Positions 8,329 to 18,409 of a stretch of DNA of 64,000 nucleotides are shown one piece after another; within the stretch, counting starts at the first letter, position 1; every line of letters begins with the position of its first letter. The DNA comes from Corynebacterium pseudokroppenstedtii (GTDB lineage Bacteria; Actinomycetota; Actinomycetes; Mycobacteriales; Mycobacteriaceae). A program made the translations under genes and the position numbers. The notes under the pieces were generated by a model. That model was not told the origin of the DNA and did not search any database. It saw only the letters and a list, made by a program, of their open reading frames with translations. The stretch covers positions 1-64,000 of the forward strand of contig NZ_JAEUWU010000001.1 of NCBI RefSeq assembly GCF_019754945.1. The letters are read 5' to 3'.

Positions 8329-9102
8329 TTGAGTAGTAACAAGATTAAAGCGCCAAATGAGAAGAATAACGGTTTTATCTGGGCGATCGCCGTCATCGTT
8401 ATTATTATCGCCGTGGTGATTGGCTTTGTCATTATTAATGACAAGAACAACAGCTCGTCCTCAAGTGACGCCGCCAAAGACCAAGCTGACGTCACCGCAG
8501 AGTTCAATCTCGACGGCTCAACAGCAAACTTCAAGAGCAGCGACGCTAAATCAGACGTTCCCACCGTCGACCTGTATGACGACTTAACGTGCCCACACTG
8601 TGCTGACCTGGAGTCGAGCACGGGACAGTCTCTTCTCGACGCTGTTAACCAGGGGAAACTGAACCTGAACATCCGCACGATGAACTTCCTGGATAAAGGA
8701 CAGAACGGGAAGCTTGATGAGCAGGGCCCAGCAACCAAGGCTTTGACAGCGCTGTATGCGGTGGCCAAGTCGGGTGACGGAAAGCTGTATTGGAACTATC
8801 GAGCCAGCCTGTTTGAAAACCAGCAGAAAGTTTACGGCTCGTGGGGCTATGACAACTTTGCAGACCTTGCCAAGGATATGGGCGCATCCAAGGGTGTCGT
8901 GAAAGACATCAAGGACGCGAAGTATCACAAGGACGCCCTGAAAATGGCCGAGGACAATGAAAAGAAGCTAACCAAGGAAGGCGATGGGCAGGTTTCTAGC
9001 CCGCGCGTCTTCGTCAATGGTAAAGAACTCAAGTTGCAGTCCTCTGACCAGCACGCCTTCGAGGATTGGGTGCCTCAGGCTGAAACAGGCAAGGTCGAAT
9101 AA
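8329..9102 (+). CDS. Membrane-anchored DsbA-like thiol oxidoreductase
   Basis: 257 residues, with a TTG start. One N-terminal helix (GFIWAIAVIVIIIAVVIGFV, about residues 17-38) anchors a DsbA/thioredoxin-fold domain outside the cell. The active site is LTCPHCADL, Cys-Pro-His-Cys near residues 88-91, the classic DsbA dithiol. The cis-Pro loop appears as SPRVFVNGKEL near residue 225. The role is disulfide formation in secreted proteins, important in corynebacteria, whose exported proteins are folded oxidatively. A MauE-like partner lies upstream with a 130-base gap, and a strong terminator follows. This may be a second DsbA rather than the main MdbA; the sequence does not decide. Confidence 0.85.
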   Translation: MSSNKIKAPNEKNNGFIWAIAVIVIIIAVVIGFVIINDKNNSSSSSDAAKDQADVTAEFNLDGSTANFKSSDAKSDVPTVDLYDDLTCPHCADLESSTGQSLLDAVNQGKLNLNIRTMNFLDKGQNGKLDEQGPATKALTALYAVAKSGDGKLYWNYRASLFENQQKVYGSWGYDNFADLAKDMGASKGVVKDIKDAKYHKDALKMAEDNEKKLTKEGDGQVSSPRVFVNGKELKLQSSDQHAFEDWVPQAETGKVE

Positions 9103-9181
9103 GCGTCGAATAACCGGTATTCGCTGAGTTTGTAGGGGACTTTCGGTTAATTTCCGAGCCCCCGTTTCAGACGCACCATTA

Positions 9182-9217
9182 AGGGAGCCAGTCAAAAAAG
9201 AGACTGGTTCCCTTTTT
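9182..9217 (+). terminator. Rho-independent terminator after the DsbA-like gene
   Basis: AAGGGAGCCAGTC pairs with GACTGGTTCCCTT (one G-T pair) around an A-rich loop and is followed by a T run. It ends the MauE/DsbA unit. Confidence 0.85.
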
Positions 9218-9413
9218 CTATGCCCGCCTTGTTCTCGTTGGCGTCCGCTGTGGCGGATACATTTACGCCTTTGGCTCAATACACAACACGATCGCGAAAG
9301 CCCCCACGTGGGGATACGAGGGTGCAGCTTTCGTCGAAAAGGGGGAAACTAGGGGTTGAAAGTTTGTATTGTCGCCAATTATCAGCGTTGTCTGATCTCT
9401 GAGGAGGCCCATC

Positions 9414-11045
9414 ATGGCACACCCCCGCGCCGGCCAGCTAGCTCAGCCCGAGGATCTTATTGACCTCGCCGAACTCGTCACTGCGTATTACACGAAACAT
9501 CCGGATCCGGAAAACATCGATCAGCAGGTCGTTTTTGGCACGTCGGGGCACAGGGGGTCATCGCTGGACACCGCCTTTAACGAGGATCACATTCTCGCGA
9601 CGACGCAGGCCATCGTCGATTACCGCAACAAGGAAGGCATCGACGGCCCGCTTTTCGTCGGGCGCGATACGCATGGCTTGTCAGAGCCGGCGATGATTTC
9701 CGCCCTGGAGGTCCTCGTCGGCAACAAAGTGACGACGCTTGCGGATTCGGCGGGGAAGTACACGCCGACGCCTGCTGTGTCCCACGCGATTTTGACGCAT
9801 GAGCATCCGAAGGCCGATGGCATTGTGATCACGCCGTCCCACAATCCGCCGCGGGATGGGGGCTTTAAATACAATCCGCCGACGGGTGGTCCTGCCGGGA
9901 CGGATGCGACGGGGTGGATCGCGGATCGTGCCAATGAGTACATTGCGCAGGGGCTCAAGGGGGTCACGCGCACCCCTGTCAGCGGTGTGACGGATTGGGG
10001 AGACTACCTCAAGCCCTTCGATTTCATGTCGGATTACATTGATGACCTTCCGTCGATCGTGAACCTTGATGCGATTCGCGACGCAGGGGTTCGCATTGGT
10101 GCTGACCCGATGGGTGGGGCATCGGTGGATTACTGGGGTGCGATTGCGGATAAGCATCGGCTGGATCTCACCGTGGTTAATCCGCTGGTCGACGCGACAT
10201 GGCGTTTCATGACCTTGGATACCGACGGTAAGATCCGCATGGATTGCTCTAGTCCGAACTCCATGGCGTCCTTGGTGCATAATCGTGATAAGTACGACAT
10301 CGCGACGGGTAACGACGCCGATTCTGACCGCCACGGCATCGTCACTCCCGACGCTGGCCTCATGAATCCGAACCACTATCTGGCCGTCGTCATTGATTAC
10401 CTCTTTGCGCATCGCCCGGAGTGGGCGGACTCGACGGCCGTCGGGAAGACGGTGGTGTCGTCGTCGATGATTGATCGTGTTGTCGAGAAATTGGGCCGTA
10501 AGCTTGTTGAAGTTCCTGTTGGGTTTAAGTGGTTTGTCCCGGGGCTGATTTCAGGCGAGATCGGCTTTGGTGGGGAAGAGTCGGCGGGGGCTTCCTTCCT
10601 CCGTTTCGACGGAACCGTGTGGTCGACGGATAAGGACGGGCTGATTCTTAACCTCCTGGCCAGCGAGATTAAAGCGGTCACGGGGAAGACGCCGTCCGAG
10701 CGGTATGCGGAATTGGCGGAGGAGTTCGGCGCTCCGGCCTATGCGCGTACCGACGCTGAGGCCAACCGTGAGCAAAAGGATCGGCTGAAGAAGCTTTCTC
10801 CGTCGGACGTCACTGCGACGACCCTGGCGGGGGAGGAGATCACGAACAAGTTGACCGAAGCGCCTGGTAACAATGCGGCGATTGGTGGTCTGAAAGTCGT
10901 GACCGAGAACGCATGGTTCGCTGCTCGGCCGTCGGGCACCGAGGATAAATACAAGATTTATGCGGAGTCCTTCAAGGGCGACGACCACTTGGCTGAAGTT
11001 CAGCGCGAGGCGCAGCAGCTCGTTGAGGACGTGCTAGGAAAGTAA
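9414..11045 (+). CDS. pgm: Phosphoglucomutase (alpha-D-glucose phosphate-specific)
   Basis: 543 residues, the normal length for actinobacterial Pgm. It interconverts glucose-1-phosphate and glucose-6-phosphate for glycogen, trehalose and nucleotide-sugar synthesis. VFGTSGHRG starts domain 1; [11 protein letters not shown] holds the phosphoserine; [10 protein letters not shown] is the Mg2+ loop; [23 protein letters not shown] is the sugar-binding loop; [15 protein letters not shown] is the phosphate-binding domain 4 motif. All catalytic motifs are intact. The start ATG follows GAGGAGG at good spacing. The gene is monocistronic, flanked by terminators. A second phosphohexomutase-family domain is encoded at 47231-49783. 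Confidence 0.97.
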   Translation: MAHPRAGQLAQPEDLIDLAELVTAYYTKHPDPENIDQQVVFGTSGHRGSSLDTAFNEDHILATTQAIVDYRNKEGIDGPLFVGRDTHGLSEPAMISALEVLVGNKVTTLADSAGKYTPTPAVSHAILTHEHPKADGIVITPSHNPPRDGGFKYNPPTGGPAGTDATGWIADRANEYIAQGLKGVTRTPVSGVTDWGDYLKPFDFMSDYIDDLPSIVNLDAIRDAGVRIGADPMGGASVDYWGAIADKHRLDLTVVNPLVDATWRFMTLDTDGKIRMDCSSPNSMASLVHNRDKYDIATGNDADSDRHGIVTPDAGLMNPNHYLAVVIDYLFAHRPEWADSTAVGKTVVSSSMIDRVVEKLGRKLVEVPVGFKWFVPGLISGEIGFGGEESAGASFLRFDGTVWSTDKDGLILNLLASEIKAVTGKTPSERYAELAEEFGAPAYARTDAEANREQKDRLKKLSPSDVTATTLAGEEITNKLTEAPGNNAAIGGLKVVTENAWFAARPSGTEDKYKIYAESFKGDDHLAEVQREAQQLVEDVLGK

Positions 11046-11065
11046 AGGCCTGGGCACATACGACA

Positions 11066-11099
11066 AATTCCCTGGTCATCGCTGACCAGGGAATTTTTT
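11066..11099 (+). terminator. Terminator after pgm
   Basis: AATTCCCTGGTCA and TGACCAGGGAATT form a perfect 13-bp stem with a TCGC loop, followed by a T run. The symmetric stem may also serve the convergent tRNA-Ala. Confidence 0.9.
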
Positions 11100-11100
11100 G

Positions 11101-11173
11101 TGGAGCTAACGGGACTCGAACCCGTGACCCCCACACTGCCAGTGTGGTGCGCTACCAGCTGCGCCATAGCCCC
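11101..11173 (-). tRNA. tRNA-Ala (GGC)
   Basis: On the minus strand the 73 bases fold as a standard cloverleaf. The acceptor stem is GGGGCTA/TAGCTCC. The anticodon stem CCACA/TGTGG holds the loop CTGGCAG with anticodon GGC, which reads alanine GCC and GCU. The T arm is CGGGTTCGAGTCCCG. The discriminator is A, and CCA is not encoded. Confidence 0.95.
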
Positions 11174-11346
11174 TTAGACCACGATTAATTTACTCATCGG
11201 GAAGATATTAGACAAATCACCAGGTGGGTACGTTGATTTCGCCGGTAGCGTGTTGCCAATGAGTCACCAACGAGCCGGTACAACGTCGGCGTAAGTGCGC
11301 AAGTTTTCATCGGTCTGGGCCTCTTTTCCGCGTACACTGAGTGTGT

Positions 11347-12222
<876 letters not shown>

Positions 12223-12333
12223 GCTTGCTAGCTGCAGTTTTACCAGTCAGCGGGGTGTGGGAATACTTTTCATGATGTTTTGTTGATATGTCATGTAAAC
12301 GGTTTTACCCATTATCGAGGGAAGGATTGAACG

Positions 12334-13461
12334 ATGCAGTTCGGACTATTCACTGTTAGCGACATCACTACGGATCCCACCACCGGAAAGGCGCGCACCG
12401 AGCATGAGCGCATCCTGGCGTGGGACGCGATGGCCAAGAAAGCGGAAGAAGTTGGCTTAGATGTTTTCGCTATCGGCGAGCATCACAATCCTCCGTTCTT
12501 CTCCTCGAGCCCTACGACGGCACTGGCGCACCTCGCGGCGAAATACCCGAAACTCCTGTACTCGACGTCGACGACGTTGATCACCACGAACGATCCGGTG
12601 AAGATCGCTGAAGATTACGCCATGCTGCAGCATCTCACCGACGGCAACATCGATCTCATGATGGGCCGCGGTAACACCGGTGCGGTGTACCCGTGGTTCG
12701 GAAAAGATATCCGCAAGGGAATTCCGCTGGCCATCGAGAACTATCACCTGCTGCGTCGGTTGTGGCGTGAAGAGGTGGTGAACTGGAAGGGCGAGTTCCG
12801 TACCTCGCTACAAAGCTTCACCAGCACCCCGCGGCCGTTGGACGATACGCCACCATTTGTGTGGCATGGTTCCATCCGCTCGCCGGAAATCGCAGAACAG
12901 GCTGCCTATTATGGCGACGGCTTCTTCCACAACAACATTTTCTGGAATATCGAGCACACCCAGCAGATGGTGAAGCTCTACCGCCAGCGCTATGAGCACT
13001 ACGGGCACGGGTCTGCCGATCAGGCCATCGTCGGCCTTGGTGGTCACGTCTTTATGGCGGATACGGAAGCGGAAGCAAAGAAGTTCTTCCGCCCCTACTT
13101 TGATAACGCACCTGTCTATGGCCATGGTCCGTCGCTCGAAGAGTTCGAAGCCATGACCCCGTTGACGGTGGGCACGCCGGAGCAGGTTATCGAGAAATAC
13201 CTCGGGTACGCGGATGCCGTCGGGGACTATCAGCGTCAGCTATTCCTGGTGGATCACGCCGGTGTTCCACTGGAGAACGTGCTGGAGCAGATCGAAATCC
13301 TGGGTAAGGAAGTTGTCCCGGTGTTGCGTCGCGAGTTTGAGGCACGACGCCCGGCGCACGTCCCGTCAGATCCGCCGACGCACGCATCGCTGGTTGCTGA
13401 AGGTCCGGATTCCCCGTTCCACCTGGTTCAGCCGGTTAAGACACGTGAAGAAAATAGTTAA
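12334..13461 (+). CDS. Luciferase-like FMN-dependent monooxygenase (CE1758 family)
   Basis: 375 residues of the bacterial-luciferase TIM-barrel fold. The N-terminus MQFGLFTVSDITTDPTTG and EVGLDVFAIGEHHNPPFFSS are characteristic of the LLM group, which uses reduced FMN and O2 to oxidise an unknown organic substrate. NIDLMMGRGNTGAVYPWFG follows at about residues 105-125. The next gene encodes an NADPH-dependent FMN reductase of the family described as its partner, so the pair makes a two-component oxygenase. Both genes have their own ribosome sites (AGGGAAGGA here). The substrate is unknown. Confidence 0.85.
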   Translation: MQFGLFTVSDITTDPTTGKARTEHERILAWDAMAKKAEEVGLDVFAIGEHHNPPFFSSSPTTALAHLAAKYPKLLYSTSTTLITTNDPVKIAEDYAMLQHLTDGNIDLMMGRGNTGAVYPWFGKDIRKGIPLAIENYHLLRRLWREEVVNWKGEFRTSLQSFTSTPRPLDDTPPFVWHGSIRSPEIAEQAAYYGDGFFHNNIFWNIEHTQQMVKLYRQRYEHYGHGSADQAIVGLGGHVFMADTEAEAKKFFRPYFDNAPVYGHGPSLEEFEAMTPLTVGTPEQVIEKYLGYADAVGDYQRQLFLVDHAGVPLENVLEQIEILGKEVVPVLRREFEARRPAHVPSDPPTHASLVAEGPDSPFHLVQPVKTREENS

Positions 13462-13522
13462 GCTACCGTGCATTCTTAGCTAGCTATTAATACATCGGCG
13501 AACCAGAAAGGCGTAACGGAAA

Positions 13523-14173
13523 ATGAAGAAAGTTGTGGTCATCAACGCAGGGCTGGGAACGCCCTCGAGCACCAAGATGCTCATTGATTCCATCACTGGG
13601 GCTTTAGAGTCTCAGGTGTCCAAGCGTGGCGACGCAGTCGAAATTGAGACCATTAACTTGCGGAACCTTGCTAACGAACTAGCCACAGTGATGACGACCG
13701 GTATGGCCGGTGAGAAGCTCACACAAGCGAAGAAAACTCTCTCCGCTGCCGACGGCGTCATCGCCGCCTCCCCGGTATTTACCTCGAGCTACACCGGGCT
13801 ATTCAAGATGTTCATGGATTCTCTGGATACCAATGCTCTTAACGGCATGCCGGTGCTGATCGCGGCGACAGCGGGCACTCCTCGCCATGCCCTCATGCTC
13901 GATTACGCGATGCGTCCGCTGTTTACGTACTTGCGCGCTACGGTCATGCCTACGGGTGTCTTCGCAGCTACCGAGGACTTCGGCCAAGAGACTGACCTCA
14001 CGCGCCGGGCCAATCGTGCAGCGTCGGAGCTTGCTGGTTATCTCTTGGCAACGACGGGAGCCGTGGAAGGATTCGGCCCCGACCTGACGGAGTCGGCCCC
14101 CGAGCGCAAGGACGGTGTCAATGTTTCCCACTCCCGCGACTTTGAGGATCTTTTGCGCGGTCACGAGGGGTAA
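13523..14173 (+). CDS. NADPH-dependent FMN reductase, LLM partner (CE1759 family)
   Basis: 216 residues with a flavodoxin-like fold. KKVVVINAGLGTPSSTKML is the N-terminal strand and phosphate-binding loop, and ADGVIAASPVFTSSYTGLFKMFMD is the FMN-binding segment of NADPH-dependent FMN reductases. It probably supplies reduced FMN to the preceding luciferase-like monooxygenase, 61 bases upstream on the same strand. The start is supported by AGAAAGGCG upstream. It converges with the Gfo/Idh/MocA gene. Confidence 0.85.
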   Translation: MKKVVVINAGLGTPSSTKMLIDSITGALESQVSKRGDAVEIETINLRNLANELATVMTTGMAGEKLTQAKKTLSAADGVIAASPVFTSSYTGLFKMFMDSLDTNALNGMPVLIAATAGTPRHALMLDYAMRPLFTYLRATVMPTGVFAATEDFGQETDLTRRANRAASELAGYLLATTGAVEGFGPDLTESAPERKDGVNVSHSRDFEDLLRGHEG

Positions 14174-14229
14174 CCGCTGGTGAGAGGGCGCCGGGAGAAT
14201 AAACCCCCGGTGAGCTAGACCCCAGCGAG

Positions 14230-15393
14230 CTAGAGTTCCTCAGGTGCTTTCACAGCGATGTCATCCTCGCCCGGCTTTGACGGGGCGGGGATTTCTTGTC
14301 CTTCGTCAGCGCTAATTCGGCGTTCACGTGTCCGAGGTTCCAACGAGACTGGCCGCCCAGTTTCCAGTGACTCCTTCACTGCCTCACAGACGCGTATATC
14401 GAGCAGCCCCTCCTCACCGTCGGGCTCAGGCTGTTTATTTTCCCGGACGCACGTCAGGAAATATCGCGTCTCACCAGCGAATTGATCCTTGGCGTCGTAG
14501 TGCCATTCCTCGGTGGTATCGGTACGGCTGCCTTCTTCGTCGGCGATCGACACAGTCGCGTGAAGATCAGAGCCTTCACCCCACATGTACGACGATGGGG
14601 ACACCACCTTCCCCTTAGAGGCTGCCAGTGTGAAGCCCTCGGTTGAGGACGTCGAGTAGCTTGCTGTGAATTGGGCAGTCCGTCCGCTGTCGAATCTAAG
14701 AGAAACACTGACTGTGGGGGTGGTGTCCAGGCCGGTGCCCTCGTGGTGTCCGCCGATCGCGAATACAGTCGTCGGTTCTTCTTCATACAGATTCCGCACC
14801 ATATTGAGCGCGTAAACCCCGAGATCGGGAACCGGGCCACCCCAGAATCCGTGGTTCGCGCGGTGATTCTCCGGGTTAATCGTGTGGCTGAACTGCGATG
14901 TGAAATAACGCGCATCGCCGAGTTTGCCAGAGCGGACAAGCTCGACCAGGTCAATCATGAACGGATCGGTATGCATCCGATAGGCGAGCATGAGCGTCGT
15001 GCCCGTCTCGTTAGCCGCGTCGATCATAGCCTGGCAATCGTCGACCGACGGGGCCATGGGCTTTTCGCACAACACGGGAATCCCGGCGTGAAGTGCAGGA
15101 ATGGTGAATTCGCGATGGCGATCAACCGGCGTCGCAACGTAAACAGCGTCGATATCGCCGGAGTCGAGGAGTTCCTGGTAGTGGTCATAGGAATAGCCAG
15201 GGAAGTCATAACGCTCGGCCTTTCCGGGATCCGACGTGACGACGGCGGCTAGCTGCGCTTCCGGTAACTGCGCGAGTCCCGGAAGGAAAGCTTGCTGAGC
15301 GATCTGCCCGAGCCCGACGACGGCGAAGCGGTAGGGGCGGTCGGGTGATCCTGGTTTGTTCGATGATGTGTTTTCCAACGTGTTATCCGACAT
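14230..15393 (-). CDS. Gfo/Idh/MocA-family NAD(P)-dependent oxidoreductase
   Basis: 387 residues. The Rossmann motif is RFAVVGLGQIAQQAFLPGLA near residue 23. The catalytic-lysine motif is VLCEKPMAPS near residue 110. MLAYRMHTDPFMID and the GGPVPDLGVYALN segment belong to the alpha/beta C-terminal domain. Such enzymes oxidise sugars, inositols or related polyols, or act as glucose-fructose oxidoreductase-like proteins; no signal peptide is present. The C-terminal tail of about 40 residues is charged and probably flexible. It stands alone on the minus strand, so context does not suggest a substrate. Confidence 0.85.
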   Translation of the reverse strand: MSDNTLENTSSNKPGSPDRPYRFAVVGLGQIAQQAFLPGLAQLPEAQLAAVVTSDPGKAERYDFPGYSYDHYQELLDSGDIDAVYVATPVDRHREFTIPALHAGIPVLCEKPMAPSVDDCQAMIDAANETGTTLMLAYRMHTDPFMIDLVELVRSGKLGDARYFTSQFSHTINPENHRANHGFWGGPVPDLGVYALNMVRNLYEEEPTTVFAIGGHHEGTGLDTTPTVSVSLRFDSGRTAQFTASYSTSSTEGFTLAASKGKVVSPSSYMWGEGSDLHATVSIADEEGSRTDTTEEWHYDAKDQFAGETRYFLTCVRENKQPEPDGEEGLLDIRVCEAVKESLETGRPVSLEPRTRERRISADEGQEIPAPSKPGEDDIAVKAPEEL

Positions 15394-15562
15394 AGACGCC
15401 AGGGTAGGTCTGAAGCCTCGATCGCGTCGAGTGTGAGTTCGTGGCAGGTGTGAAGTCCGCGATATTAAATGAGAAATTATTATGCGTATTTAAAAAATTA
15501 GGCTAATCTACACACATCTCCCTTTTTGTTCAAGGTTAAACTGCACATAGGTGGCGCCCCTC

Positions 15563-16579
15563 ATGTCCTCCAAACCCCTGGGCCCAGATCAGTCCAGCCC
15601 GTCAGAATTCGATCCACCCCAGTCGGGCTCCGACAGCCAGTCGGATTACAGCGGCCAGTCGGATAATCCCCCTACGGATAACTTCAGCCTGGAGGAGAGT
15701 GCTCAGCAGAGCGGTGCAAACCGTCGCGTGAACTGGCCGACCGTCATGATGGCCGGCGGTGTGGCGGCTATCGTTGCGGCGGTCATCTTGGCGATTGGCG
15801 TCGTCGGTTTGTCTCGCCACGGAGACGACGATTCAGCCGCCTACGTCGCGGAAGAGACCACCGATGCGCAGGGGCATAAGGTCATCAAGAAGTCGCCGGT
15901 CCCGTCGAGTGCGAAGAAGTCGAAAGATGCTTCCGGGAAAAATTCGCACGATAAGAATAAGAATGACAAGGGTTCCACGGGTGGGGCACTGGGTGCTCCC
16001 ACCGAGGGGAAGAAAGCGTCGTCGTCGGGCGGAAACTCGGATTCGAGTTCGGGGTCTGGAGAGAATGGCAATGACAGTGGGTCGGACTCCGATTCATCTC
16101 AGAATGGGCAGGATGAGTCTGATGCCGGAGATAATGATGCCGACGATAGCAGCGTATCGGACTCGGATTCCGGAAACCGCAGGTGGACGCCGTCGTCACC
16201 CTTGCCAGCTAACTACACGGTGACGGATCCCAATCCTTCGCTCGACGAGCTCAACGGGATTGTGTACTTCCTGACTGCGACGGATGCCTCGGATGAAGCT
16301 AAGAAAGCGAATATTGAGGCACCCGATGCTGTGGTCGTTCCAAAGACTGTCTCGAGGATTGGTCTATTCCGCGCGCCACGTGGCGGGAGCCGGCTAACCG
16401 GACCCATGGAGCGAAACGGCGACACCATTACTGTTCGGCTTCACTCTTTCTCTGCAGGGATTCCCGACATTTCAATGCCTATCAACTTTGTCTACAAAGA
16501 CGGGAATTGGCGGTTGGCTAGCTCATCAATGTGTCAGGGTGTAAAAACCGTTGGTCTCCCCATTTATTGCAACGCTTAG
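15563..16579 (+). CDS. Membrane-anchored protein with Ser/Asp linker and MTB12-like C-terminal domain
   Basis: About 338 residues. A 60-residue polar N-terminus, one transmembrane helix (VMMAGGVAAIVAAVILAIGVVG), a long Ser/Asp/Gly/Asn-rich spacer, then a folded domain of about 120 residues. The last part, TITVRLHSFSAGIPDISMPI followed by FVYKDGNWRLASSSMC, resembles the cystatin-like domain of the mycobacterial secreted antigen MTB12; two Cys near the end could form a disulfide. It is probably displayed outside the membrane on a flexible stalk. An ABC exporter follows 51 bases later in the same direction. Function unknown; the MTB12 relation is a resemblance only. Confidence 0.6.
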   Translation: MSSKPLGPDQSSPSEFDPPQSGSDSQSDYSGQSDNPPTDNFSLEESAQQSGANRRVNWPTVMMAGGVAAIVAAVILAIGVVGLSRHGDDDSAAYVAEETTDAQGHKVIKKSPVPSSAKKSKDASGKNSHDKNKNDKGSTGGALGAPTEGKKASSSGGNSDSSSGSGENGNDSGSDSDSSQNGQDESDAGDNDADDSSVSDSDSGNRRWTPSSPLPANYTVTDPNPSLDELNGIVYFLTATDASDEAKKANIEAPDAVVVPKTVSRIGLFRAPRGGSRLTGPMERNGDTITVRLHSFSAGIPDISMPINFVYKDGNWRLASSSMCQGVKTVGLPIYCNA

Positions 16580-16630
16580 GGAAAACGCTGAGGTAATCGG
16601 CGTGATAAGTGTTCAGAAAAGGTCAGCGTC

Positions 16631-17500
16631 GTGATTCTGCTGGATAACATTCGTTATGAAGTCGGCCCAGGTAGCCGTCGGCTATGGTCCAGGACGACGA
16701 GTAGTAAACACCGTGAATCAGGCGCACATCGCGGGTCGAGTCAGGGCCGGAACGAAGCTACACGGGGCAGGCGGCCCGACTTCGCATTGTCGGATGTGTC
16801 ACTGCGTTTCGATAATTCCACGATTACGTATCTCGTCGGTCTCAATGGTGTGGGCAAGTCGACGCTGCTGAAGATCATGGCAGGAATTGTGCCTGTCGCG
16901 TCGGGAGTAGTCAGCGTGGATGGCGTCGATCCGCGGAAATGGGACGGCCCCGGCCGCTCATTGGGAGTGTTCCTGGATACAACGGCGAGCGAAATGAAGC
17001 AGTCGGGACGCCATCATTTGCATTGGGTAGCGTCGGCAAAAAGGCTGTCTTGGGATGAAGCCGACGACATGATTGTGCGGGTTGGGCTCGGGGCCGTAGC
17101 GGATCGGCCAGTGCGCAGTTATTCGCTCGGTATGCGTCAGCGGTTGGGCGTTGCGACTGCGCTGCTCGGGTGGCCACGGAACATCATTATGGACGAGCCG
17201 ATGAATGGTTTGGACCTCGCGGGCATGTTGTGGTTGCGGTCCTTGATGCGGGATCTGGCCGACCGCGGTCATTGCGTTGTGGTGGCGTCGCACCATTTCG
17301 CAGATGTGGAGCGGACTGCGGATCGGGTTGTTTTGCTCGAGGGCGGGACTATCGTGTCGCAAGGTTCGGTACGCGATGTTGTCGGGACTCATGCTTCGTT
17401 GGAAGAAGCTTTTATCGACGCGATTCCCCGCGCGCTCAATCACGCGGTCGCTGTTGGTCACCATCATGTCGGGAGGAGTGGCCATGCCCGGCAGTTCTGA
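16631..17500 (+). CDS. ABC transporter ATP-binding protein
   Basis: 289 residues with all nucleotide-binding motifs: Walker A GLNGVGKST (about residue 76), signature YSLGMRQRLG, Walker B NIIMDEPMNGLD, and switch His in VVASHHF. The GMRQRLG signature and short length are those of exporters of the CcmA/antibiotic-resistance type. Between the first strand (MILLDNIRYEV) and FALSDVSLRF lies an Arg/Ser-rich insertion of about 35 residues that the family normally lacks. The start is GTG. The permease gene overlaps its last 17 bases, so the two are translationally coupled. The substrate is unknown. Confidence 0.9.
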   Translation: MILLDNIRYEVGPGSRRLWSRTTSSKHRESGAHRGSSQGRNEATRGRRPDFALSDVSLRFDNSTITYLVGLNGVGKSTLLKIMAGIVPVASGVVSVDGVDPRKWDGPGRSLGVFLDTTASEMKQSGRHHLHWVASAKRLSWDEADDMIVRVGLGAVADRPVRSYSLGMRQRLGVATALLGWPRNIIMDEPMNGLDLAGMLWLRSLMRDLADRGHCVVVASHHFADVERTADRVVLLEGGTIVSQGSVRDVVGTHASLEEAFIDAIPRALNHAVAVGHHHVGRSGHARQF

Positions 17501-18335
17501 CAGCGCCCAGATGAACAGTGCCGCGCGTAAGTCGGGACCGTTTCCCTGGCGCGCGTTCTATTCCGCATGGACCTCGGAGTGGGTGCGGCTAAGCGGTTGG
17601 AGAGGCCCTTTCATACGTGTCCTCGTGCCATTGGGCATCGTTCTGCCCTTGGTGGTGACGCTGTTCATCGGCGGTGTAGCGGAGTCGCTGCACGGTAACG
17701 GTGGCTTGATTCAGGTTCGTGAAGTATCGACGACGAACGCGAACTATTGGGTGATCTACCTGGGAATCACCATGTATGCCGTCGTCGCGACCTACGCACA
17801 GGCCTCCTCGATGCGAGGACCCGTTGGCGAGCTGGACTCCGTGCTGCACCCACGACCAATCCCGTCGATCATCGCTCGCTGGCTAGTCGTGTCGGCTGCT
17901 TCGGCCATCGGGTCGTTTTTCTCCGTCCTCATGGTGATGGTTGCCTTGCCGGCGTTATACCCGCAGGTGTACGGGACTGTGTCCGCCTCAAGCGTCGAGG
18001 GCGTGCGGTTCTTGTGGGCGACGCCGCTCTATGCGGTCGCAGCGTGCGGAATCGGCGTGGGGATTGGTGCGCTCGTCGCCATCCCGGCGGCCGCGATTAC
18101 CGTTATCACGGTCTGGTCGCTCTTGATCGAGAACGCCGTCGTGTTCGTCCCTCACGGGGGTGAACTTGTGGGGTGGATGCCGTTTCTGAACGGAATTTAT
18201 GGCACAGGTCAAGAGATAGCTCTTGAGCCGCCGTGGAGCAGTAACGGCTCGTTGCTCTACGTCATGGGATGGGCTGCAGTGATTATGCTTTTGGGTACCT
18301 GCTCAGCGGTTAGACGGTCGCGTCGGCCCCGCTAG
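17484..18335 (+). CDS. ABC transporter permease
   Basis: 283 residues with about six hydrophobic helices, for example VLVPLGIVLPLVVTLFIGGV and FLWATPLYAVAACGIGVGIG. It looks like an ABC-2-type export permease without close resemblance to a named system. The ATG at 17484 is preceded by GGGAGGAG at ideal spacing; the frame is open further upstream inside the ATPase gene, but that part is the shadow of the ATPase sequence. With the preceding ATPase it forms a minimal export pump, presumably as dimers of each. Confidence 0.8.
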   Translation: MPGSSDSAQMNSAARKSGPFPWRAFYSAWTSEWVRLSGWRGPFIRVLVPLGIVLPLVVTLFIGGVAESLHGNGGLIQVREVSTTNANYWVIYLGITMYAVVATYAQASSMRGPVGELDSVLHPRPIPSIIARWLVVSAASAIGSFFSVLMVMVALPALYPQVYGTVSASSVEGVRFLWATPLYAVAACGIGVGIGALVAIPAAAITVITVWSLLIENAVVFVPHGGELVGWMPFLNGIYGTGQEIALEPPWSSNGSLLYVMGWAAVIMLLGTCSAVRRSRRPR

Positions 18336-18409
18336 CAGGCGCCTAACATGCACCATGACTAGGGGGTTCGCCGTGTCGCATTGGCACCCGAAAGGGGGAT
18401 TTCGCTGTG

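Noticed and set aside
9681..10412. Long antisense frame within pgm
   Set aside because: It is a shadow of the strongly coding pgm frame with Arg/His-rich composition.
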